Shown: positions 44,116 to 52,624 of the stretch, one piece after another
Position numbering within the stretch: the first letter of the stretch is position 1
Layout of the letters: each line of letters begins with the position of its first letter
Source: Clostridia bacterium
GTDB taxonomy: Bacteria; Bacillota; Clostridia; TANB77; CAG-508
Assembly: GCA_017517685.1 (NCBI GenBank)
Contig: JAFWYK010000005.1
Location: 1 to 64,000, forward strand
DNA length: 64,000 bases
Reading direction: 5' to 3'
Translations under genes and position numbers: made by a program
The notes under the pieces: model-generated
Databases searched by the model: none
Seen by the model: only the letters and a program-made list of their open reading frames with translations
Told to the model about the DNA's origin: nothing

Positions 44116-44991
44116 CTATTCTACAGCAGAGTTATATGCTGCATTTACTTCTGCTCTTGCAGCTTCAATTCTAGAAACTAATGATACTGTTTGAGATGAT
44201 ACAACATCTACAACTTCATTATTAGCTTTTTCAACATCTGCTATTTCACTTTCCATTTTCTTAACAACTTCTTTATCAAATCTAGCTTTTCCACCAAATA
44301 TACTCATAATTTTATTAATAATATTTGAAAATACATTTGATTTTTTAATAGCTACACCAGCTGTTCTGTATTTTACAATTGATTCAAAATCTGCAACTGC
44401 AGCATTTCCTATTTCAATTAGCTTTTTCTCGCATTCAGCTATTACCGCTTGATATCCATCATATTTTTCTGCAAGTGCATATAATGTCTTATAATGTGAA
44501 TCAAAAGGATCTTTTAAATTCTCTAATAGTGCTGAATATTTATCAAACTCAGCTTTATTTAATGTTGTGTTTACAACATTTTCGAATTCAGCCTTATTTT
44601 GTACATATTCTTTATATGCACTTGAATCAGCTAAATCTTCAATTTCTGCATTAACTTTCATAATGTTTGCCATTGCGATTTTTTGATTCCCTTGCATTTC
44701 TTGTATTTCAGCAACAACATTATAAAATTGTTCTTTTCTAGCATCATAGATTTTTTGAAATTCACTATTATACTTAGAAATTATACTGTTTTTACTATCA
44801 ATGCAGTCTTCTGTTTTTTTACCATAAAATGAAGCTTGATCGTCAAAATTTTTAACTATAACACCCATCTTATCGCTATAAAATTCATTTAATCTTTTGT
44901 TAAAGATAGCAAATTGAACTTGTAATGTTAAAGCTTCTGTTTTAGACATTTCTGTTAATTCATTTAATAGTCTTTCATTAAATTTTCCCAT
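44116..44991 (-). CDS. Helical coiled-coil protein of unknown function
   Basis: 291 residues starting at ATG 44991 (GGAG 8 bases upstream; a TTG 12 bases earlier overlaps that site). Almost entirely helical, Lys/Glu/Asn/Ala-rich, with heptad-like spacing, and one short hydrophobic stretch (SNIINKIMSIFGGKARF, about 225-241). The shape recalls bacterial toxic-anion-resistance or ESCRT-like helical proteins, but no signature confirms it. Third from the end in the operon with two tiny paralogues and the triple-repeat protein. Confidence 0.7.
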   Translation of the reverse strand: MGKFNERLLNELTEMSKTEALTLQVQFAIFNKRLNEFYSDKMGVIVKNFDDQASFYGKKTEDCIDSKNSIISKYNSEFQKIYDARKEQFYNVVAEIQEMQGNQKIAMANIMKVNAEIEDLADSSAYKEYVQNKAEFENVVNTTLNKAEFDKYSALLENLKDPFDSHYKTLYALAEKYDGYQAVIAECEKKLIEIGNAAVADFESIVKYRTAGVAIKKSNVFSNIINKIMSIFGGKARFDKEVVKKMESEIADVEKANNEVVDVVSSQTVSLVSRIEAARAEVNAAYNSAVE

Positions 44992-45005
44992 TTTTCTCTC
45001 CAATC

Positions 45006-45197
45006 CTATCCTATTATTTCACTGCTATTTATCTCAGGTTCAAAATTGTATTTTTCTTGTAATTTTTGAATTTTTCTAAATAATATTAATTCTCTCTCTT
45101 TTAATTGTTCATATAGTTTTACAACTTTTTCTCCAGATAATTTTGAGCAATCAATTTCTTTTCCATCAATTGAAATTACTTGATTTTCCTCGTTCAT
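45006..45197 (-). CDS. 63-residue protein, first gene of the repeat-protein operon
   Basis: ATG 45197 with GGAGAG 7 bases upstream. Short N-terminal strand-turn (VISIDGKEIDC) followed by one long charged helix (KLYEQLKERELILFRKIQKL). Similar in plan to the 51-residue protein at 43951, as if duplicated. Ends 14 bases before the next start. Confidence 0.7.
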   Translation of the reverse strand: MNEENQVISIDGKEIDCSKLSGEKVVKLYEQLKERELILFRKIQKLQEKYNFEPEINSSEIIG

Positions 45198-45304
45198 AAT
45201 ATTTCTCTCCTTTGTATAAAGTCTAATACTTCTTTATAATTATATCACTAGTATTTTTTCAAGCAGCAAAAGTAACACAAAAGATATCTAAACTTAACAA
45301 ATGT

Positions 45305-45338
45305 AAAACAAAAAGACCTATCTAAATAAGATAGGTCT
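45305..45338 (-). terminator. Terminator of the NUDIX-mscS-patatin-amylase operon
   Basis: Stem AGACCTATCT/AGATAGGTCT (45314-45323 with 45329-45338), T5 on the minus strand. Confidence 0.85.
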
Positions 45339-45346
45339 CAAAAAAT

Positions 45347-46807
45347 CTAATTTACAGATTGTCCTTGCTTAATCCAAACAGATACACTTCCATCTTTACA
45401 ATAGAATATACCATTTCCATCATTATCTACATACACTGTTTCAGAAAGATTTCCAGTACAATCATAAAAGATTGTGTTGGCTAAATTCTTTCCTACATTC
45501 ATTTGAACAGCTCCACCTCTAGCATCACTCATTACAACAGCCAAACCAGAATCTGGATGTTCATAGTCTCCAAGTCTTGTAAATCCAACAACATTTCTAT
45601 TATTAAAGTAATCATACTGTTCACCATAAGCATAATATTTTCTAACTTTTAAAAGTGTTTGAAGCATTTGGTCTTTAGGACCAACTTCTTTTTCAGGTAT
45701 TCCATAATAATCACCATAAAATACACATGGAAATCCATCTTTTCTAAGTAAAATTAGCGAATATGCTAACGGTTTAAACCAATCTAGTACCCACGACTCT
45801 AACGCTTGTCCAGGTTCAGTATCATGATTATCTACAAAAGTAACTGCTTTTTCTGGATTTGTTCCAACTAACGTTCCCTCAAAAATTTGACTCATATCAA
45901 ACTCACCATTACTTATAGAAGCTCTATAAAAATTATAGTGAAGTGGAACGTCAAACAAAGACATTACTCCTTCTGTTTTATTTATAAAATTATTAATTGT
46001 ATCAATGTTCAAACTCCAATATTCTCCAACAGAGAATAATTTTTTACCAGTAATTTCTCTTAATGATGTTAACCATTCCGGGAAAAACTCTGCTCTAATA
46101 TGTTTAACAGCATCTAGTCTAAATCCATCTAATAGTGTTGTATCAATATACCATTTTCCCCATTTTTTTAATTCTTTTACTACATCAAAATTATTAAGAT
46201 CTATGTCTGCTCCCATTAAGTAATCAAAGTTTCCATTTTCTTTATCAACATTTTCATCCCAATGTTTACCGTAGAATTTATATATAGCAGCAGTTCCTGT
46301 ATTCTCATCCCAATCAACTCCATGAAAATGAGTCCAGTTCCATTTGAAGTCAGAATATGTATTTCCTCTTCCTGGGAAATTATATTTTGTCCAAACAGTT
46401 ATAGGTTTTGCATCAGTAAGACTTACATTTCTATCTGATGCATCATCTTGGACAGCTAAAACTTCTTCAGTTTCATCTGCGCCCATCTTATGGTTTAAAA
46501 CAATATCTGCTAAAACTTTTATATTACTTTCATGCAGTATTTGTATTGCGTTTAAATATTCATCCTTTGTTCCATACTTTGTTGGAATTGCTCCTTTTTG
46601 GTCAAATTCCCCTAAATCATATAGATCATATACTCCATATCCAACATCTTCTTTACCACTTGCACCTTTATATGCTGGCGGTAACCAAAGATGTGTTATT
46701 CCTATGTTTTCTAAATGTTTAGATTCTTTTGTAAGCTTATTCCAAAGTGTAGAATCACTAGGTAAATACCACTCGAAGTACTGCATTAACGTTTCGTTAC
46801 TTGGCAA
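45347..46807 (-). CDS. Cytoplasmic alpha-amylase, GH13
   Basis: 486 residues starting with TTG at 46807 (AGGAG 8 bases upstream; the GTG three codons earlier touches the site). Opens LMQYFEWYLPSDSTLWNKL, typical of AmyS/GH13_5-like enzymes. Conserved GH13 blocks: ADIVLNHKMGAD, GFRLDAVKHI with the nucleophile Asp, FSVGEYWS with the acid Glu, FVDNHDTE with the third carboxylate. No signal peptide, so it acts on internal glycogen-like or imported maltodextrin. Last gene of an operon with otherwise unrelated functions. Confidence 0.95.
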   Translation of the reverse strand: MPSNETLMQYFEWYLPSDSTLWNKLTKESKHLENIGITHLWLPPAYKGASGKEDVGYGVYDLYDLGEFDQKGAIPTKYGTKDEYLNAIQILHESNIKVLADIVLNHKMGADETEEVLAVQDDASDRNVSLTDAKPITVWTKYNFPGRGNTYSDFKWNWTHFHGVDWDENTGTAAIYKFYGKHWDENVDKENGNFDYLMGADIDLNNFDVVKELKKWGKWYIDTTLLDGFRLDAVKHIRAEFFPEWLTSLREITGKKLFSVGEYWSLNIDTINNFINKTEGVMSLFDVPLHYNFYRASISNGEFDMSQIFEGTLVGTNPEKAVTFVDNHDTEPGQALESWVLDWFKPLAYSLILLRKDGFPCVFYGDYYGIPEKEVGPKDQMLQTLLKVRKYYAYGEQYDYFNNRNVVGFTRLGDYEHPDSGLAVVMSDARGGAVQMNVGKNLANTIFYDCTGNLSETVYVDNDGNGIFYCKDGSVSVWIKQGQSVN

Positions 46808-46861
46808 ATCTATCACTCCTAATAATTTTATATCGAAATTATATCATTAATTAATATAATA

Positions 46862-47731
46862 TCAAAACTTTTTTGTTTTTAATAATTTTTGAACCTCTTC
46901 TTTATGATTCATAATTGTATCATATCCAGTTTTTATAACCTTATCTGCATCATCAATTTCAAGAAGTGTTGTTCCTTGACAATTTATTTCGATAGCAAGA
47001 TCAGCTTCTTTTTGTGCTTCACGCACATCTCCAAGCGAAAATATATCTACAGCTCTTAATAAAATAGCAAATATATCTTCTTTTGGTTTATAATCATCAA
47101 TTTTAAAGCTTAATGCAATTATTTTTTCTGCACCCATTTCCTTTAATACTTTAACTGGTAAATTATCCTTTGTTCCACCATCAATAAAATTATATTTTCC
47201 ATATTGACATGGTGTAAATACTCCTGGAAATGACATACTAGCTCTTGTAGCTTTTGCTATAGGTACATCATATATATAATCAACATCTTCACGTTTTTTA
47301 CCTTTAATTTCTTTTGATAAGAATATACATTCTTTTGTTGTAATAGTATCCACTGCAGCAATTGCAAATGGAATTTCTATCTGATTCATGTTTTTAATTT
47401 TTGTGTCTTTTGATACCTCTTTAACTAAATTTTCAATATTCTCTCCTGGTATCAATCCTTCGATTTGAGCAACTCCTGATGTAAGATAAGTAGCTCCAGC
47501 TTTAAATAACGGTGTCTTTGGTATTTTAGTTAACATCTTATAATTTTGCATTGTTCTATTTTTTATTTCTTCTAAAGAATATCCCATTGCATAAAAAGAT
47601 GCAAAAATACTTCCAGAACTAGTTCCTGACAAGTAATCTATTTTCACCCCAAGTTCTTCTAATGCTGCAAGGGCTCCTATATGTGCAAGACCTTTTAATC
47701 CCCCTCCAGCTAGTGCAACTCCTATTTTCAT
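46862..47731 (-). CDS. Patatin-like phospholipase
   Basis: 289 residues. Oxyanion-hole GGGLKG at 9-14, nucleophile elbow G36-T-S38-S-G40, and the DGG of FIDGGTKDN supplying the catalytic Asp. A Ser-Asp dyad acyl hydrolase acting on lipids at the inner membrane face. Starts 1 base behind the mscS stop. Family clear, substrate unknown. Confidence 0.93.
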   Translation of the reverse strand: MKIGVALAGGGLKGLAHIGALAALEELGVKIDYLSGTSSGSIFASFYAMGYSLEEIKNRTMQNYKMLTKIPKTPLFKAGATYLTSGVAQIEGLIPGENIENLVKEVSKDTKIKNMNQIEIPFAIAAVDTITTKECIFLSKEIKGKKREDVDYIYDVPIAKATRASMSFPGVFTPCQYGKYNFIDGGTKDNLPVKVLKEMGAEKIIALSFKIDDYKPKEDIFAILLRAVDIFSLGDVREAQKEADLAIEINCQGTTLLEIDDADKVIKTGYDTIMNHKEEVQKLLKTKKF

Positions 47732-47732
47732 A

Positions 47733-48815
47733 TTAAACTACTACGTCTTCCTTTCTTTTTACAAATAATGTTTGTGTTGGGTATGCAAGTTCAACATTCT
47801 CTTTTTCAAATAAGAATAATAAATTGCATAAAATATCTTGTTTTGCATGTAAGAATTTTGCATATTCTGCTTCTCTTACATATAAAAATATTTTTATATC
47901 ACAACTTGATGTCGAAATTTCATTTAATGTAACTTCAACAGTTTCCTTAATTACTTTAGGATCATTTTGAAGCATAACTTTAATTTCTTTTACAATTTTT
48001 TTAATTTTATCTGACGGTGTATCTAATGATAAATTTAAAACACAATCAAATCTTCTACTTGTTAATCGGTTCCAGTTTACAACATAATTTGATGTAATTG
48101 TTGAATTTGGAATTGTAACAACAGCATTATTATATGATTTTATACGAGTACTTCTAAATGTAATATCTATAACTGTGCCTTGAAACTTATCAACTTCAAT
48201 CCAATCTCCAATAACAAATGGTTTATCTGATAAAATAGCAACACCAGATAGCATACTTTTTACAATATCTTGAGCAGCTAATGCAGCACCAGCAGATGCA
48301 ATACCAAGACCAGCTACTAATCCACTAAACACCTCTAAATTAAAACCAAGTCTTGCAGTTGCTACTAATGCAGCTACACACCATAAAGCAACTCTTAAAA
48401 TATTGCATATAAATTTATCAACAGCTGGATTCTTCGAATTCTTAAAATATTTTTTAGCAAAAAAAGAATCAACTGTAAGTAATGTAGAAACAGCTTTTGT
48501 TATATAAAAAATCACTACTACTGAAAATATTTGATTCATTATATCTAATGCTTTTTGGTTTGTTGGAAGCATATTAATCATGCAGAATATACCTAAAAGT
48601 ACAAAGAATATATTAAGTGGTTTATACATACTGCTTTCTTTTGGTGACTTATCTTTTTTTATTACCATATAATAAAATCTAATTACTAATCTTGAAAATA
48701 CACCTCTGAAAATAGTAAAGAATAAAAATAATCCTATTGCCATCTGTGAATCAAAAAATTTTAGTAAAGATTCTACATTTATTGAATGAATCCATTCTAA
48801 TATTTTATCTATCAT
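47733..48815 (-). CDS. mscS: Mechanosensitive ion channel, MscS family
   Basis: 360 residues from ATG 48815 (GGAGG 5 bases upstream; an ATG 12 bases earlier is rejected because it precedes that site). Four membrane segments; the pore helix GLVAGLGIASAGAALAAQDI has the Gly/Ala packing of MscS TM3, followed by the beta domain (FVIGDWIEVDKFQGTVIDI, RSTRIKSYNNAVVTIPNS) and a C-terminal alpha/beta domain. Opens under membrane tension to release solutes. Overlaps the NUDIX stop by 11 bases. Confidence 0.94.
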   Translation of the reverse strand: MIDKILEWIHSINVESLLKFFDSQMAIGLFLFFTIFRGVFSRLVIRFYYMVIKKDKSPKESSMYKPLNIFFVLLGIFCMINMLPTNQKALDIMNQIFSVVVIFYITKAVSTLLTVDSFFAKKYFKNSKNPAVDKFICNILRVALWCVAALVATARLGFNLEVFSGLVAGLGIASAGAALAAQDIVKSMLSGVAILSDKPFVIGDWIEVDKFQGTVIDITFRSTRIKSYNNAVVTIPNSTITSNYVVNWNRLTSRRFDCVLNLSLDTPSDKIKKIVKEIKVMLQNDPKVIKETVEVTLNEISTSSCDIKIFLYVREAEYAKFLHAKQDILCNLLFLFEKENVELAYPTQTLFVKRKEDVVV

Positions 48816-49353
48816 AGTTTCCTCCATTACAATATTTAAAATAATACATTAAAATTGCAATATTTACGCTTGCGTGTCTAAATTTATTTTCCATTGCCAT
48901 CTTTAGACATTCATCAATATGAATTTTTTGAACATCTAATATTTCTTCAGTATCATCAAAATGTTTTTCTCCACTTGATAACCCTCTTGCAATGTATATA
49001 TATATCTTTTCACTTGTATAACCACATGATGGATAATAACTTGTCAAGAATTCTAAATTATCACATTTAGTTCCAGTTTCTTCTTCAAGTTCACGCTTAG
49101 CTGCATCTTCCGGATTTTCTCCTTTATCTATCATGCCTGCTGGAAGCTCCAATTCAACACTTTCTATAACTTCCCTATATTGATGTTCAAATATTACTTC
49201 GCCATTCTCTGTTATAGGTAAAATGATAACGGCATCTCCTGGATTAACACAATCTCTTGTATATGTTTTACCATCTTCTCTTTCATATGTTTTTTGTACT
49301 ACGTTAAATCTAAAACCGTCATATTTTATTTCTTCGTTAATTAATTTGTTCAA
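48805..49353 (-). CDS. NUDIX hydrolase, ADP-ribose pyrophosphatase type
   Basis: 182 residues. Complete NUDIX box GMIDKGENPEDAAKRELEEE-TG (G-x5-E-x7-REU-x-EE-x-G). The N-terminal VQKTYEREDGKTYTRDCV strand and the E-V-F-E-H-Q-Y-R segment match ADP-ribose pyrophosphatases (NudF-like), which clear ADP-ribose. Single long ORF; first gene of the operon, overlapping mscS. Confidence 0.92.
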   Translation of the reverse strand: MNKLINEEIKYDGFRFNVVQKTYEREDGKTYTRDCVNPGDAVIILPITENGEVIFEHQYREVIESVELELPAGMIDKGENPEDAAKRELEEETGTKCDNLEFLTSYYPSCGYTSEKIYIYIARGLSSGEKHFDDTEEILDVQKIHIDECLKMAMENKFRHASVNIAILMYYFKYCNGGNYDR

Positions 49354-49399
49354 AAAAGTCGACCTCCATAAATTTATACGATTTTATTATATATTAAAA

Positions 49400-49453
49400 A
49401 AATAAAAAAGTATACAACTTTTTTACTTAATTTTTGTAACAAATTGTATACTT
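49400..49453 (-). terminator. Probable terminator
   Basis: AGTATACAA (49410-49418) pairs with TTGTATACT (49444-49452) across a 25-base AT-rich loop; T6 on the minus strand. Behind the gene at 49464. Confidence 0.6.
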
Positions 49454-49463
49454 TTTTATTAAA

Positions 49464-49979
49464 TTATTTTACCCTTTTTATTTCTTTTGCAACGTAGTCT
49501 ATTACTTCTTCTGCTTGTCTTCTAAAAACCGATATATAGTTTTCAAACAAATCTACTCTAACACTTTTTTCAGACTTTTTCTCTAAAATACTTCTTAATA
49601 GTTCAAAGCAATCTACAATATGATGTCTAAATTCATATCCATCATATAGATCTTTAAAATTTAAAGATTGCATCATCTCATAAGATTTATCATAAGCTTC
49701 TTTTATACTTTCTACAATATCTCCAGCTATTCCTCTATTATTAGATTTATAATAATTCTCAAGTGTCATCTTATATGCATAATTTAATTCATCAAATTTT
49801 CTTAAATTTTTATTTGCTTCTAAATATAATCTTATTGTATGCATATAAAAAGCTTTTATATATACATATGTTATCGTTTCGTCAATTCTTTGTGTCTCTT
49901 CAAACATTTCAATAAATCTATATGACGTTTTTTCTGTCATTTCAAATATTGTATTTGCAAATTCATTAATATTTATCAT
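49464..49979 (-). CDS. Helical protein of unknown function
   Basis: 171 residues, soluble and almost wholly helical with many Tyr, Glu and Arg. It follows the Spo0E-like gene by 8 bases, so it may be involved in the same control. No motif recognised. Confidence 0.65.
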   Translation of the reverse strand: MININEFANTIFEMTEKTSYRFIEMFEETQRIDETITYVYIKAFYMHTIRLYLEANKNLRKFDELNYAYKMTLENYYKSNNRGIAGDIVESIKEAYDKSYEMMQSLNFKDLYDGYEFRHHIVDCFELLRSILEKKSEKSVRVDLFENYISVFRRQAEEVIDYVAKEIKRVK

Positions 49980-49987
49980 AACTACAC

Positions 49988-50173
49988 CTAATACTTCATA
50001 CTTTCTCTTATTCTTTTATAATCATCATCATAAACCATATAATATTTATTTAAAATATTATCCAAAAAAACACTTATTTTTTGTGTTATTTTCGCATTTC
50101 TATTTTTTACGACAGATTTATTTAAAATTACTCTAACAATTTCAATATAAAGATTTAATATTATTTTTTTCAA
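49988..50173 (-). CDS. Spo0E-like small protein (putative aspartyl-phosphate phosphatase)
   Basis: 61 residues starting at TTG 50173 (AAGGGG 7 bases upstream; an ATG 6 bases earlier sits against the site). A helix, a turn, then ISVFLDNILNKYY. The S-x-x-L-D-x-(I/L) core followed by N-x-Y-Y is the signature of Spo0E-like proteins, which dephosphorylate Spo0A~P and so hold back sporulation; these are typically 50-90 residues. Two 0A-like boxes lie 92-108 bases upstream. The match is short, so this is an inference from signature plus context. Confidence 0.5.
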   Translation of the reverse strand: MKKIILNLYIEIVRVILNKSVVKNRNAKITQKISVFLDNILNKYYMVYDDDYKRIRESMKY

Positions 50174-50264
50174 CAGCATACCCCTTAACAAATTATGATT
50201 AACCTTATTTTAATTTTTATTTATATATAAATCAACATTTTCTTATTAATTTGTTAATAATTCG

Positions 50265-50281
50265 TATGACAAAATTCGACA
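50265..50281 (-). promoter_or_regulatory. Spo0A boxes upstream of the Spo0E-like gene
   Basis: On the minus strand TGTCGAA (50275-50281), the exact 0A-box heptamer, is followed 1 base later by TTTGTCATA, close to the TTTGTCRAA form. They lie 92-108 bases before the Spo0E-like start. The heptamer match is seen; binding by Spo0A or by a relative such as the protein at 62105 is inference. Confidence 0.5.
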
Positions 50282-50454
50282 ATTCATTAATATTTTAAAA
50301 ATTTATTTTTAAATATTGTTCTTAATTTTCTGTTATTTCTTTAATTTATAATCACTATTACAAAGTCTTATATACATACTGTTTTAGCACATTATCAGTA
50401 ATATTGCAATACAAATTCAGTAATATAAGCTTTTCGTTCGATAATATGTAGCAT

Positions 50455-50495
50455 TTAAAAAAGAGTCTGAAAAATAATATTCAAACTCTTTTTAT
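50455..50495 (-). terminator. Terminator of lgt operon
   Basis: AAAGAGT-x-TGAA/TTCA-x-ACTCTTT imperfect stem with one mismatch, T6 on the minus strand, behind lgt. Confidence 0.7.
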
Positions 50496-50498
50496 TAA

Positions 50499-51293
50499 CT
50501 ATTTATTTTCTATATTATCTTTTCTATTTTTCAAAATAATTATTAAACTTACAACTATAAAAATAATTATAGATAAAACTTGTGAAACTCTAAAAGATCC
50601 TAACATTAAACTATCTATTCTTAGTGATTCAAGTATCCCTCTAAATAAAGAATATCCAGCTAAATAATATAATAAAACTTGTCCTTTATATTTTCTATTT
50701 TTTTGAATTTTGATTAATACAAAAAATAATATAAAATTAAGCATTGATTCATATAAAAACATTGGATGTACTTCACTATATATTCCCTGTTTAACTATTC
50801 CCATTCTTAAAATATTATTTGTATTATATCCATAAGCTTCTACATTAAAGAAATTTCCCCATCTTCCAATCGCTTGAGCAATTGCTACAAAAGGAACGAT
50901 TCTATCAAAAAAATCCAATATATTCTTTTTCTTTATCTTTAAAATTAATATTAAAGTTATTGCTCCAAAAATTAATCCGCCATATATTGCTAATCCACCA
51001 TCTCTAAAATTTAATATTTGAAGTAAATCATTAGAATAATTTCTAAAATTAAACACAACATAATAAAGCCTTGCACCAACTATTCCTGATATTAATGCAT
51101 AAATCATATACTCTAATACATCATCAAACTCTATATCAAATTTATTCTTACTAATTTTGCACAATATTAAAGCAACTATAATACCAAGCACTATACAAAG
51201 TGCATAATTATATATTTTAATTCCTACTACTTCAAAAGCAAATTGCGGAACATTAACTATTAAATTTAATCCTGGAAATTTTATTACATTCAT
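50499..51293 (-). CDS. lgt: Prolipoprotein diacylglyceryl transferase
   Basis: 264 residues, seven membrane helices. The Lgt signature GRWGNFFNVEAYG (about residues 142-154) is intact, with GLAIYGGLIFG and the conserved HPMFLYE. It moves diacylglycerol from phosphatidylglycerol onto the lipobox Cys of prolipoproteins, including those at 3357 and 3543. Third gene of an operon with two M16 peptidases. Confidence 0.96.
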   Translation of the reverse strand: MNVIKFPGLNLIVNVPQFAFEVVGIKIYNYALCIVLGIIVALILCKISKNKFDIEFDDVLEYMIYALISGIVGARLYYVVFNFRNYSNDLLQILNFRDGGLAIYGGLIFGAITLILILKIKKKNILDFFDRIVPFVAIAQAIGRWGNFFNVEAYGYNTNNILRMGIVKQGIYSEVHPMFLYESMLNFILFFVLIKIQKNRKYKGQVLLYYLAGYSLFRGILESLRIDSLMLGSFRVSQVLSIIIFIVVSLIIILKNRKDNIENK

Positions 51294-51318
51294 ACTATTT
51301 CTCTTTATTTATTATTTT

Positions 51319-52596
51319 TTAATTGTTAGTTAAAGGTTTTATTACTGAAATTACTTTGTTTTCTTCTATAAATAATTCTTGTAATACATTCTCAACATAT
51401 GTTTTATCAATATTTTTAAATTCATTTATATATTCAAAAGAACTAATACCTTTAAAATAATCTGCAATTGTAGCTGATGCTACATTAGAAACTTCACTAT
51501 AAGATTTTACCAATTCTCCATATAACTTTTTCTTAGCTCTTGCAAAATCTTCATCTAAAATTCCATGATTTTTTAAACAATTTAAGTTCTCTTCAATTTT
51601 TTCAATTACATCATTAACTTCATGACTTTGAAATTGAATCATTACATGTGCAAATGTTTTAGAAAATTCATATTGTATACTAGGTTCTGAAAATATTTTT
51701 CCAGACTCATAAAGTTCTTCAAATGTCTTTGAACTTTTACTTAAAAGTATACTACCTATAATTTCAACTGCAATATCTTTTTTTACTTTATCATCTTTTA
51801 AATTATTATCCTTAAAACCTATTAATACACATGGCATACTAATATCCATTTGTTTTTCAACATATTTTTGTACGATTTCTTTTGGCTCTTCGTTGTAAAT
51901 TCTTTTTGGTAATCCTTCTTCTTTTTTCATAATAACATTTTCTTTAATTTTTTCTAATGTTACTTCTGGTTCAAAATCTCCTGCAAGAACCATTATCATG
52001 TTTTCTGGCACATAAAAAGTATTATATATTTTATATAATTTTTCTTTATCAATTTCAGCAATTGTTTCTTTTGTTCCTGCAACATCAATATTAATCTCAT
52101 TTTCTTTATACATTGCTTTCATAGCATTCATGTATAGTGCCCATTCTGGATAATCATCATACATCATAATTTCTTGTCCAATTATTCCACGTTCTTTTTC
52201 TACATTTTCATCAGTAAAATAAGGATTTTGAACATAATCCATAAATTCAACTAAAGCTTCTTCAAAATTCTCTGTACACTCATATAGATAAGCTGTATGA
52301 TCATTTGTTGTATATGCATTAGCATCTACGCCAAGCGCACATAATGTATCTAAGCTATTAGTTCCATCTCTCTGCTCAAACAACTTATGTTCTAAATAAT
52401 GAGCAATTCCATCTGGTACTATTGTTATAGACTCATCACCTGGTGCATAAAACTTATTATCTATTGAACCATAATTTGCGCTCCAAGCAATATACTTTTT
52501 TCTAGTTTTCTTTGGCATAATCATTACTACCAAACCATTATCTAACTTTTCTACATATACTTTTTCATTTATACTTTTATTTTCAATTATTTGCAA
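51319..52596 (-). CDS. M16 zinc metallopeptidase, YmfH-like (active-site subunit)
   Basis: 425 residues. The inverted zinc motif HYLEH (H-x-x-E-H, in GIAHYLEHKLFEQ at about 65-78) and the third ligand Glu further on (in EKERGIIGQEIMMY) are intact. Starts with TTG at 52596, AAGGAGAATAAAA upstream. It pairs with the gene at 52625, which lacks HxxEH, as in the YmfF/YmfH arrangement of Bacillus. Cytoplasmic processing peptidase of unknown substrate. Followed by lgt. Confidence 0.92.
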   Translation of the reverse strand: MQIIENKSINEKVYVEKLDNGLVVMIMPKKTRKKYIAWSANYGSIDNKFYAPGDESITIVPDGIAHYLEHKLFEQRDGTNSLDTLCALGVDANAYTTNDHTAYLYECTENFEEALVEFMDYVQNPYFTDENVEKERGIIGQEIMMYDDYPEWALYMNAMKAMYKENEINIDVAGTKETIAEIDKEKLYKIYNTFYVPENMIMVLAGDFEPEVTLEKIKENVIMKKEEGLPKRIYNEEPKEIVQKYVEKQMDISMPCVLIGFKDNNLKDDKVKKDIAVEIIGSILLSKSSKTFEELYESGKIFSEPSIQYEFSKTFAHVMIQFQSHEVNDVIEKIEENLNCLKNHGILDEDFARAKKKLYGELVKSYSEVSNVASATIADYFKGISSFEYINEFKNIDKTYVENVLQELFIEENKVISVIKPLTNN

Positions 52597-52624
52597 TTTT
52601 ATTCTCCTTATATCAATAAATTCA

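Larger units (their letters stand above)
50174..50498. other. Intergenic region, 325 bp
   Basis: Very AT-rich. It holds the 0A boxes (50265-50281), an undefined promoter of the Spo0E-like gene and the terminator of lgt (50455-50495). I see no gene between 50282 and 50454. Confidence 0.5.

Noticed and set aside
46344..46850. Plus-strand open frames opposite the amylase gene
   Set aside because: The GH13 motifs prove the minus-strand gene; the opposite frames have no start signals or recognisable domains.
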